From the NCBI GenBank assembly GCA_024509875.1, contig JAMPIV010008531.1, positions 434,001-498,000 on the forward strand: a DNA stretch of 64,000 bases, written 5' to 3'. Every line of letters begins with the position of its first letter. Position 1 is the first letter of the stretch. Shown here piece after piece: positions 37,701 to 49,700 of the stretch. This DNA comes from Oreohelix idahoensis. Lineage: Eukaryota; Mollusca; Gastropoda; Stylommatophora; Oreohelicidae. Made by a program: the position numbers and the translations under genes. The notes under the pieces are model-generated. The model had not been told where the DNA came from, did not search any database, and saw only the letters and a program-made list of their open reading frames with translations.

Positions 37701-40700
37701 CGTCCAAGTCAGATGGTTAGACTTAGGAACATTATAAAGGTCGAGCTGACCTGTAGCCCATGTATGCTATTCACGTGCAGACAGTGAACGGACTTATTGT
37801 ATACAACTGATCTGCTAGCATCAGAATGGGAGCATTTATTATTGTTTATGAACATTGAAGATCTGTAGCTGACACTGTTGCAGAAGTTATAGAAATTATT
37901 ATTATTTATACAGCTTCACGAACTAGCACTCGATGATTGATGAATTTCTGAATCTATTGAACTGTGATGTCTTATGACGCATATATACAACAGCTATCAT
38001 TGCTGACTACAGAAATTGTTTTCAATGTGCCATATCATCTTGCTGAACTCGTTAACCATGTTGATGTCATAAGTATCATGACTGTTTTGTGGCGTGCAAT
38101 AAATGAAAGAAACTTATACAACGAAGTTACCCTTTCTATGACTCTACACGTCATGTTGCCTGTGTGATAACCCATTGAACTGTTCCACTACCACATACAC
38201 AGCAACATCCTAAATCAGAGAAGACACCTACATCTTACACTTTAACACCAGGTGTCGATAAGGGTGGCAAGTTACCACTTCAGCACAAATCCACCCTTAT
38301 CATTTTTGGTGGCCAGAGCTGGTTCTATCATCTGATATTTTGGCGCACCATATCATTTTTGGTGGCCATAGGTTGGTTCACTCTGATTCCAGCTATCAAG
38401 GGGGTCAGCAAACCCAGACATCATCATCATACTAGATACAACTACAGCATCAACTACCACCTTACAAGAAATTTTATTGAAAGTATCCGGATTTTCTGAC
38501 AGTTGCTGATTTTGAAACTACCCGGCGCTGCTCGGCAATATTGAAGTTTATGTAAAATTAGAAGGACAAGTACCGAGCGAATGGATTTCCTGATCTGGTG
38601 AAAAGAAGGACAAGTGCCGTAACAACTGTTCCGGTCTCAGGGGTACTGTTGCGGGTTCAGAAGGTCAAGTGCCGGTTAAATCAATTTAGAAGATTCAGAA
38701 GGTCAAGTGCCGTAACAACTGTTGCAGTATTAGAAGCTCATTTCCTTCGTCATGGCTGTTTATGGGAGCAGAAGTTAATCAACGTTGGATCATTATCCTC
38801 AGAATGCTGATTACATCCTGTTCTGCACCGTGCTGACGCTGGATTTATAGAAGTTAAGTGGCCTGTTTTGTTTGTGAACTGTGCCCTTATGTTCTAACTG
38901 AGCCTTCTGTACTTTCACACTTTCTCCTATTGTTTTCATGATACATGTTTATATGTTATATGTTATTTGTTATTTGTATATTTATATGTTTATATATTTC
39001 AGCGGGTTTTCTCGGTTGGGCGGAGTCTTACAGTAGAAGATACCACGTCACAGAGGTTCTACTGTTAGCGTTTTCGTTAGGGACTGTGCGAATTTCCTAC
39101 AGTGAAATTTGCTAGCGACAATCGTTGCTATATCTGTTTAGTTGTGACGAGTTGTGCTTTATTTTTGTTTCTTGTATATATATATTTTTTTTTCTTTTTT
39201 TTTTTTCTCTCTTTCTTTGTGTTTTTAGTTTCGATTTCGATTGTTTGTATTTGTAGGTCTCCCCTTTGCTATTATTCAGTTCTTTACGTATATTTTTGTG
39301 TATACACTGTAGCGTCATTTGTTAGTCATATCTTCGCATATTTCTTTTTAGTTTTGCTGTTTGTGTATTTGACTTATGCGAATGTTTTCGTATTGTTTGA
39401 TCTTTGTTGATTGTTTACATTGACTCTGATCTTTGTTATTGTTTACATTGACTCTGATCTTTGTTATTGTTTACATTGACTCTGATCTTTGTTGTTGTTT
39501 ACATTGACTTTGATCTTTGTTATTGTTTACATTGTTGATGACCTTTGTTATTGTTTACATTGTCTTGTTATTGTTTACATAGTTCTTGCATAGTTAGCTT
39601 TCACTATTGTTGATATATGCTCATGCACTATTGGTCTATAGTGCACTTATCATAACAAACTGGTGTTTTTTGCTTATGCACTATTGTAGTGCAGTTATGA
39701 TAAATAACTGATGATTATGCACTGATTTGGGTAGTGCACTGTTAATTAAGAGGTGACTTGTGATATTATTATACATTTGATAATACAAGTTGGTGTCAAC
39801 TCCTGTTTCCCACAGAGATTGGGTTCAACATAGAGATTATACAAGCACTTTATTAAGTCTTGTTGCTATTTAACATTGAAATAAGATAATTAATTATTTC
39901 AGGTTCTGTACTCACATTTTGGACATCATGTCTACATTTGAGTACTTTATTGAGCAGGGTAAAGCCCTTGGGAAGACAGGTGATAAATTAGAAGAGTTTG
40001 CGACTGTTCAATATGCCAAGGCATTGAAGTCGGAAGAAAAGAAAATGAAAGAACAAACTGAACAAAAGAGAATAGAGGCTGAAATAGAACAAAAGAAACT
40101 GCAGATGCAGGTGGAGGAAAAAAGATTTCAAATGGAAAAACAAAAAAGAGAAGCAGAATCTCAGGAGAAGAGGCTTCAGGCTGAAGCTGAAAATAAGAGA
40201 CTTGAAAAAGAAGCTGAAAATAAGAGACTTGAAATAGAGGCTGAAGGAAAAAAGTTACAGGCCCAGGCTGAAGAAAGAAAGTTACAGGCTGAGGCTGAAG
40301 AAAGAAGGTTACAAAGAGAGGCTGATGAGAGAAAAGCAAAAATGGAACATGATGAAAAAATCTTAGCTTTAGAGTTAGAGAAGTTAAAGTTATTGAACAC
40401 TGGTAATGCTAATGATGCAAATAAGGTGTCAAATAAGACTAATGCTAAGGATTTCAAGCTTAATCTACCAGCATTTAATCCCTCAATCGATGATATAACA
40501 TTTTATCTAGATAGATTTGAAAGTGCATGTAATGTGCATAATATAGATAAAACATTATATGTGTATCATCTGTCCAAGATACTTAGAGGTGATGCTTTGA
40601 CTTTGTTGAGTATGGTAGATGTGCCTGACAAAAACAACTATGAGGTTGTCAGGGCGGCATTGTTAAAGAAGTACCAACTTAACGAGGACGGATATCGTCT

Positions 40701-43700
40701 TAAATTTAAAACCATGTTACCAGAAACTGGAGTTGAATTCTCTGAATTCATCTCAGGCATCCGTCTTACTTTTTTACGATGGGTTGAGTTGTCTAAGACA
40801 GAAAATACATTTGAAGCTCTTATGGATTTACTACTTAGAGATAAGGTTATGTCTTCTGTTAATGAAGCTTTTCTATCTTTTCTTCATGAGCGTAAGCCTA
40901 AAAACATAAAAGAAATGGAAGAATACTGTAGCCAGTATGTTACTGCGCATCCGCACATAACCATTAGTAACTCTAAGGTGAAAGAAGGTCTGCAGTTGCT
41001 TCGGCAGCACCTTATGGCCCAAATTTTATGCGTAAATTTCAGGGTAGCCAGAAAAATTTCAATAAAAAGAGTAATCGTAATTATGCCCAGAACCATAGTG
41101 ATCAATTCCAGGGTGATTCTTCTTCCCAGAACTGGAGACAACCTAATACTACACGTTATTCTACTCCGGTTAACTTTAGAAATTTTCACAAAGGTAATCG
41201 GTATAGAGGAAAATATTTTATGCAGAGACCTCAATACCAAGATAATAGAGGTTCTCAACAGCATAGAGATAGTAATGACAGTTATGGAAACTGGAACTCA
41301 AACCAGGATAAAAATTACAGTAGGGACTTTAATGATAATTGCAGAGGCAATAATGGTCGCGGTAGATCGCAACATAAGAGAAAAAGATATCAACAGACAA
41401 ATTCTGTTCAACAAGAATCTCAGGGAGCAGATAAACAGGTTAATAATGATAAAGACCATAATGCTATCGGATGCTCATCTTTTGATTTTCGTAGGGCAAA
41501 TAAATGTATCCAATGCAGTACTTTATTTGATCCGAAAACCGTTAGTACTTTAAGCTGTGGTCATCCTTTGCCCGCTCTTCCTGCTAATGTTGCTCATGAT
41601 GGGAGAGGTTCTCTTATATTACATAAGGGGCTAGTAAATAGTAATCCAGTCTCAGTGTTGTTTGATTCTGGATGTACTACTGTCGGCGTTAGGCAATCTC
41701 TTGTAGATCCATCCTGTGCTACAGGAAAAGTCATCAAATGTGTCACATTTGGTGGCACGTTAGAAAAGTATCCTACTGCTATAATACACATTGCTACTCC
41801 TTTCTTCACGGGAGAGGTCCACGCGTGTCTACTTCCAAACCCTATTGCGGACCTTATTATTGGTCGTATTCACGGAGTTAGGGAATGTACCCCACAGCAG
41901 ATTGCTGTTTGGGAAGAGCAAAACATTGAAGCTACCAATGCGGTGGTCACAAGAGCACATGCTCTGGATCCACCTCTAACTTCATTAACTAATAATGATG
42001 AAGTAAATGACCAAGATAGTCACTTGACTATTACACGTGACTCATTTATCAAATTGCAAGAAGAAGATCCTTCTTTACAAAAATTCTTCATTCTAGCAAA
42101 AAAAGGTGATCCTAATCAGAACACTAATAGGAAATCTTGGATTTCTATGAAGAACGGCGTACTTGTACGTATGGTACAAGACTCGACTACGTCCACTCAT
42201 TCACAAATTCTTGTGCCTAAGAGCATGAGATTGCAAATATTGCAACATGCTCATGACTCGCAATGTGCTGGACATATGGGTTTTTCCCGTACAAAGTCGA
42301 GGGTTCTTGCGGCTTTCTTTTGGCCATTTGTGAGCAAGGACATACGAATGTACTGTCGCTCTTGCAAAGTATGTCAGGAGGTCAAATCTAAAGGACCACG
42401 ACATGCTGCGCCTATCCAGGCTGCTGACATTCCTATTCGCCCTTTTCAAAAAATGGCAATAGATATTATCGGTCCTTTTAGAATTAAGTCGGCTAGAGGA
42501 CATCAATTTATCCTTACATGTGTCGATATGTGCACACGTTGGCCAGAGGCAATACCTCTCAAGAGCATCTCAACTGCTGATATCGCAGACGCTCTTTGGC
42601 TGATATTTTCTCGCTTGGGTTTTCCCGGAGAAATATTGTCAGACCATGGCACTCAACTTATATCAGACACTATGTCACAGGTAATGTCTATGCTACACAT
42701 TAAAAGGTCTCTCAGCAGTATCTATCACCCAATGTCTAATGGGTTGGTCGAACGTTTAAATAGGACTCTGAAAACTTTACTTGGTAAAATAACTGAGGAT
42801 CATCCTCAGGATTGGGACAGGGTCTTACCCGCGGCTCTCTTTGCGTATAGAGAGGTCCCCAATGAACATACGGGGTTTTCCCCTTTTGAACTTGTCTTTG
42901 GCGCGCAACCGCGCGGCCCTATGTCTTTACTTCACGATCTAATCACTGCCGATAATATTAGCGATGAGACTCAATCTTCTTATGAGTACGTCATTGCTCT
43001 TAGGCAAAAGATCATCGAGGCATGCAAACTAGCAACTTCGTCTTCAGAATTTGCTAAAGAAAAGGCAAGGCAGTTTGCAAATAAGAATAGATGTCTACGA
43101 CAACTTTGTCCAGGTGACAAAGCTCTCGTTCTACTTCCTTCAAGGGAGAACAGACTTCTAATTGCATGGAAAGGTCCATATGCAATAGTCTCCAAAATTT
43201 CTGATGTCGACTATGTTGTCGATATTGATGGAAAGCATAAAACTTTCCACATAAATATGCTCACAGAATTTTATGAAAGACCTGACTATTTGCAGCCTAT
43301 TTTCCAGGCTACGGACAATTCACAAGCAACTCGTGGTCAGTACTCATCTCTGTCAGTTATACAGGATGAGGAAACTACTTTTTCTGATGTCAATCTTCCT
43401 CTTTCTATGGTCCCACTTTATTCTACGGAATCTTGGAAAAACGTGACCGTTTCTCCAAATCTTTCCGCTGAGGAACATCGACAAGTTTCTTCGATGTTGC
43501 AAACATTTCAGGATGTTCTTACAGACATCCCGGGACACACACATGTCATAGAACATGACATTGTGCTAACTGATCACAATCCTATCAGAGTCAGACCATA
43601 TCCAATACCTATTCATTTCCAGTCTCAAGTCGAAAAAGAGTTGGATGAAATGATACGTTTGGAAATCATTGAACCATCCACTTCAGCATACTCTTCGTCT

Positions 43701-46700
43701 ATGGTTATTGTTCGAAAGAAGGATAATAACATTCGCATTTGCGTAGATTATCGCAAATTGAACCAAGTTACGAAGTTCGATGCTGAACCTATGCCTTCAT
43801 TAGAAGAGCTACTCAATAAACTTTCTAATTCTAGATTCTTTACCAAACTAGATTTGTCTAAAGGTTATTGGCAAGTCCCGCTAACTGAACGTGCCAAACC
43901 TTTTACAGCTTTTTCTACACCTAGGGGTTTATTCCAATGGAATTTCATGCCTTTTGGTCTTATGAACGCCCCTGCTACATTCGTACGCATGATGCGGCGA
44001 ATTCTCGCATATCGTACAGATGTCATAGCATACCTAGATGATATCTGTCTATTCAGTGATTCTTGGGAAGATCACTATTTGGGTTTATACGAATTACTGT
44101 CTACTCTTCGCGAGTATAACTTGACTGCAAAACCCTCTAAAGCCTTTATAGGATTTAGCGAGATTTCTTTCCTAGGTCATCGGGTTGGTCATGGTCTTTT
44201 AAAGACAGAGGACCACAATGTTTCAAAAATACTTAACATTTCGGTCCCTAAGACGAAGAAACAAGTAAGGAGTCTATTAGGTTTGATTCAATTCTACGGA
44301 CGATTCATTCCGAATCTGTCCTCCATTATGGCACCGCTTTCTACTTTATTGAAGAAAGGGTCGCCTAATCTGATCCGCTGGTCTAAAGAATGTCAATCCT
44401 CATTGGACCAGGTTAAAGCCCTATTTTCATCTCCACCTATTCTTAAGTTACCTACTATTGAGAAGACTTTTGTTCTTCGAAGTGACGCCTCGTCAACAGG
44501 GATTGGGGCAGCACTAATGCAGGAGTATTCTGATACTTTGCATCCGGTGATGTATATCTCTAGGAAATTAAACGCTGCAGAAAAGAATTACTCGGTTTTA
44601 GACCGTGAGTTATTGGCTATGGTATGGTCTATTCTGAAGTTACAAAGATTTCTTCTAGGCGCACATTTCATTGTGGAAACCGACCAGAAAGCGCTTACTG
44701 CTATTCAGAGCAAAAACTTGAAGAGCTCGAGGTCCACTCGTTATGCCATAGCTCTTCAACCATTTCATTTCTCGGTTCGAGCTATCCGTGGTTCGGATAA
44801 TGTAATGGCAGACATTCTGTCCAGATGTCCACACGATTCCACATGATTCTTCTGTCATATATATATATTTCCTGATATATACAGTCCAATGTTATAATGA
44901 CATGTTAGTAGATTTTGTCTCACTTTTTTTTTTTTTGAGGGAAATTTATAACATTGTACCATGTAATTATCTAAGAAGGCTTAGTTAGTGATATACGGGC
45001 CAAAAGATCACTCGGCCACATTTAAATAAATTATTTTCAGGATTGTATTAAGAAATTTACCAGTTGTCTTTAAGATTTGTGTGTTATTGATATTTTCGCA
45101 GCACATCATTGAAGTCTGCGAGTTTATGTCCATTGTGGAACTTTGAGGATATCAAGTCCTGTCCTACATTGGGAGCGGATGATGTCCACATCTTCTTCTA
45201 TTGAATGTTTTATGTCACCGAAGAGCAACACATGTATTACTTATTAATTACTGTTACTTTATATAATGTAATAATATAGTGCGGTATATTAGTAAATTAC
45301 ACCGCTATTTGCAACACATTGTATGATAACACATAATATATTTAATTTCATATATTGGTATGAGTATAATTTGATTGTCATTATGTTGTTGCCATCATTG
45401 TGGCGTGTGTTGGTGGCACCTTCCTGGAATATATCAGCGTATACTTAGATAAATTTTTTCTCTAAGGATCTGAGATATGATCTCAGTGTCGCTCCATGCG
45501 TTGAGCTAATTTGTTAGGTATATATCCACGCATCATACGTGCGTTAGGAGCCTAGATTTTTTCCGGCTCCAGGATTTAAAAAAAAAAAAATGTCCCATTT
45601 TTTTTTTTTTCCAGGGAGGGTGCGGTAATGTTACGCACGGATCATTATTATTTTTCGTTTGTATAAACATTTTTTCATATGTATGATCATTTTTTTGACT
45701 GAAGTGTGTATTATGTTTTCTATGGTCAAAGGGACATAATCCGAGTTATCGAGACTACAATTTGTTAGGAGTTGCCTTCTCTTGTATAGAGACACGTTCG
45801 GTCTATAATTTCTTGAACGAAGCGTGACCACATCTCCTTATTTGGTAGTATCAGTCAACTATGGTAGATGTCTGAAACCTTTCTTAACGCTTCTTTTCAT
45901 GACCATAAAAGGCGCGACTGTGTAAGACTTTTATCTCGAATGTTCTTCGAATCGTCTTATTGTGAACGGCAACTCAGAGATTGTCGTTCTGCGCATGTCA
46001 AACCGGGAGTTCGTTCTGTGTGTTCCGCCCAGTTGGGGCAGTTTAGAAATGGTTTAAGAAGCGAGCAGACGCAACTGCGTCTTGTGATTCTCTGAGGGAA
46101 ATACAGTGTCTTAGTGAGTTAGTTAGCTAACTAGACTATTTCCCAGTATTATGCAGCCTGCCTGGAGGCATATGTTCATGGTTGATTTTCCGAAATAAGG
46201 TAATTCCTCTTGTATCGAACTTTATGCTATCGTCTAGAGGTTCGTCATTTTGTCGCCTATTTGCTCGCCTGTGTGATGCAAAATGGAGAGGTACTTTGAC
46301 TAGGATTAAGTCACCGGTATCTGTATACCTGAACTAGTTAAATATATATGGGTCGCTCTAGACCAACAAGACTGTTGTCTGTGTTCCAGGATTCGTTATA
46401 TCAGAGATCACGTCCAAGTCAGATGGTTAGACTTAGGAACATTATAAAGGTCGAGCTGACCTGTAGCCCATGTATGCTATTCACGTGCAGACAGTGAACG
46501 GACTTATTGTATACAACTGATCTGCTAGCATCAGAATGGGAGCATTTATTATTGTTTATGAACATTGAAGATCTGTAGCTGACACTGTTGCAGAAGTTAT
46601 AGAAATTATTATTATTTATACAGCTTCACGAACTAGCACTCGATGATTGATGAATTTCTGAATCTATTGAACTGTGATGTCTTATGACGCATATATACAA

Positions 46701-49700
46701 CAGCTATCATTGCTGACTACAGAAATTGTTTTCAATGTGCCATATCATCTTGCTGAACTCGTTAACCATGTTGATGTCATAAGTATCATGACTGTTTTGT
46801 GGCGTGCAATAAATGAAAGAAACTTATACAACGAAGTTACCCTTTCTATGACTCTACACGTCATGTTGCCTGTGTGATAACCCATTGAACTGTTCCACTA
46901 CCACATACACAGCAACATCCTAAATCAGAGAAGACACCTACATCTTACACTTTAACACCAGGTGTCGATAAGGGTGGCAAGTTACCACTTCAGCACAAAT
47001 CCACCCTTATCAGGTAGGTACTTCATTTTCACAAAAATATTCCAATATATCTAAAAACGTGTAGGGCCCCTGTTTGCCGCTAAACATGCATTGCAACAAC
47101 GTCTCATACTGCAAATAAGCCTTCTGATGTTGTCTTGAGGAATTCTCTGCCACTCCTGCTGAAGGGCCTGGGCTAACTGCTGAAGAGTCTGTGGAGCGGC
47201 TGGACGTTGTTGGACGCGTCTATTCAGGAGGTCCCACAAATGCTCAATAGGAGACAGGTCGGGGGACATCGGCGGCCACAGTAACGTTCGGATATGCTGC
47301 ATCTGAAGGTGATCTTGGACGACGCGAGCATGGTGAGAACGTGCATTGTCATCCTGGAAGATGAAATCTGGTCCGTGCCGTTGGCAAATGGCACAACGAT
47401 AGGCTCAGTGATGTTGTCACGGTAGTAGAGCCCTGTGATATTGACCTGGCATATGTGAAGGTCGGTCCTGTCATTCATACAGATGCCTGCCCACACCATT
47501 ACACTGCCACCTCCATAACGGTTGTGTGCAACAGTTGCAGGAGGCTGGTAACGCTTACCTCGCCGTCACCAGACACGTATTCGACGATCATGAAAATCGA
47601 AAATGAAACAGGACTCATCAGAAAACATCACTGATGCCCACTGTTGATTGGTCCACCGATGATGACGTTGGCACCAATCCATTCTTGCTCGCCTGTGTTG
47701 TGGTGACATGGGCAAAGCTACAAACGGTCTGCGTGAGGCCAGTTGCACTTGGTGCAAACGGTTTCGTTTCGTACTGTCTGAGTTGAGACCCGGATCCCAG
47801 TGGTCTGTTGAAGGTGTTGCTGAAGTTGAGTAGCATTTAGAGTCCGAGTTCTAAGGGCCTGAGTAACAAGAAGTTGATCTTGGCGGCGTGTAGTTACTCT
47901 TGGGCGGCCAGTCCGAGGCAGATCAGCCACTGTGCGGAAATTTTGATACCTGTTCCACAGTCTGCTGACAACTGACTGTGAAACATTGAGGTTCCAAGCA
48001 ACATCCACTTGCCGACTTCCGGTTTGCAACATGCCTATGCCTATCCATCTCTGCTGTTCTGTCAAACGTTCCATGACGAAGAAAAGAAATTTTATCTGTT
48101 GCAGAGTCTTTTTTATACCTGTCCATGGTGAGTAGTGTTCATCAAACCCGAGATACACGCATTTTTGTGAAAAAGAATAATGTGTGAACTTTACAGATGG
48201 GCCCCACCTCTGTTCTTGGGATTGGCTTACTCATCACGAGTCACCAGGTCAACATGATATTGCACGTGAGAGTGGAGAAGAGCGTGCTTGATATGTCCAT
48301 ACAACCATTAAAATACGAAATCCACTCTTTTGTAAAATAATACATACCATCTTAAAATATCCCCAACTTTTTGTGACAGGTATATATATATATATATGTA
48401 TATATGAAATATAACAACACAGGTGAAGAGTTTGTAGTAGGACCAGCTGATCTTTTTAATTTGTAGCTCATACCTGATCACCAAGGTAAGATGCAGACAA
48501 TAAATCAATAAACAACTATATAGTATTTTTTGTTAAAACAGACTTAATCCAGGACGCCAGAATTCATAAGAAGTAAACAAATGTGATTGCTTACACATGT
48601 CAGGTGTTGACATGACAATCTGGTCATTGCTTACACATGTCAATCTGGTCATGGTTCATATTTTCCTGCATTAAAGAATTCACATTTTAGTTGCTGACCT
48701 GAAGTTTTCTGATGACCTCTTACAGGTCTTGTTCGCCGGGATGATGACTCACCACTCTTACACTGCGTTATCATGTCCAAATACTCCACAAGTCAGGCTC
48801 AGGAAAGTAAGATCTTGTATATACCTTAGCTAGAAGAATATTGTAAAGAGTATTTTCCTGTTGATTTTTGTGTTCCTCCTTATGTGGCAGGTCACATCTG
48901 TCCAATGTTAATTTATATTTCTGTTACATATCTAGAATTTGTTAAGTTAAACTTTGTAGTTTTGGGACCTTAAGTGCCAGTTTTCCCACATTAGTTAGTT
49001 TATCATTAAGACATGTGTGAGCGTTGGGAGCAAAGAAATGCATTGACCTATAATAGTGAGTATTTTTGTAGATAAAAAAAATAAATTTAATAAAGTACTT
49101 TACTATGGCTGGAAAATTATTTATAAAACTGCATCTTGTGACTTCTGTAAAAGCATTATTGTCTGTTTTTTGGTGCTGAGCTTTATGAAGGAGATAGTGC
49201 TAGATTGTATACTGTGTATTTATATTTTAGTAAGATAACATTAAGGCTTTATACTTAGTATTCCTTGAATAATATTGTTCACCTTGTTATCATTTTTTTT
49301 TAACTCGATTGATATATATATTCTGTTATTTTGTTCTTTATTTTTCTATTCTGTAAATTTTTCTTTTTTATTTCAAAGAGCAACTGATGGAAAGGAATAT
49401 TGTCCTTAAAAATTATGGAAGTGCTACAACCTGGGAAGGCCTGTTTGATGACTCAGACTTGTCTGATGATGAGGAGCAAGTGGAGCTGGATAAAACACGG
49501 AGGCATTTAAGGAAATCAATGTCCACAATATTTCGTGATCAGAGACACATCCACAATAAGTTTGCTGCCATGTCACTGGCTGATGCAGAGATCAATTTTG
49601 CTCCATGTGTCTGTAAGAAGCTGCCATCATCAAAAATTCACCAGCAGCGTTACCGAGACGATGATGTAGCCCGGGTGTACAGTGCTGTGCAATCTGCAAC

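Larger units (their letters stand above)
38303..39927 (+). other. Untranslated leader of LTR element copy 2
   Basis: It includes three AGAAGGACAAGTGCCG-type direct repeats near 38560-38720 (AAGGTCAAGTGCCG variants), a T-rich tract near 39180, the tandem array at 39395-39595 and a CCCACAGAGATTGGG block near 39810 shared with copy 1. No protein gene is seen. Confidence 0.7.
36919..47012 (+). mobile_element. Gmr1-like Ty3-type LTR retrotransposon, young (copy 2)
   Basis: It is 10.1 kb, flanked by GGTAG (36914-36918 and 47013-47017). The two LTRs of 1384 bases each start TGTTACGCACGG and end CCACCCTTATCA. Read line by line they show no difference. The internal part comprises a leader (38303-39927), gag (39928), pol in a second frame (to 44846), a 3' non-coding part and a purine-rich CAGGGAGGGTGCGGTAA before the 3' LTR. 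Pol order is PR-IN-RT-RNaseH. It inserted only a few bases beside the LINE duplication and inside the Tc1-like element, making it the last event in this nest. Confidence 0.95.
35524..48380 (-). mobile_element. Tc1-like transposon, split by a LINE and an LTR retrotransposon
   Basis: The left end CCTGTCACAAAAAGTAGGGG ATATT (35524-35548) matches the reverse complement of the right end (48356-48380) with one mismatch at the A/T position. TA flanks both ends within (TA)n. Only 35524-35698, 36911-36918 and 47013-48380 belong to it, so the original was about 1.55 kb with one transposase gene on the minus strand. The rest is a LINE (35699-36899) and LTR element copy 2 (36919-47012). Confidence 0.9.

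Noticed and set aside
40981..41027. AAATTTT as a -1 frameshift site between gag and pol
   Set aside because: The heptamer is in the pol frame, not the gag frame, so it would not shift gag into pol.
41021..41553. Extension of the Gag frame of copy 2 past 41020
   Set aside because: The Ile/Val/Arg-rich text is the off-frame reading of the Asn/Arg-rich region. The equivalent shadow exists in copy 1 in a different relation to gag, so it is compositional.
45631..46877. Three small frames in the LTRs of copy 2
   Set aside because: Present identically in both LTRs, with no motif and no sign of selection.
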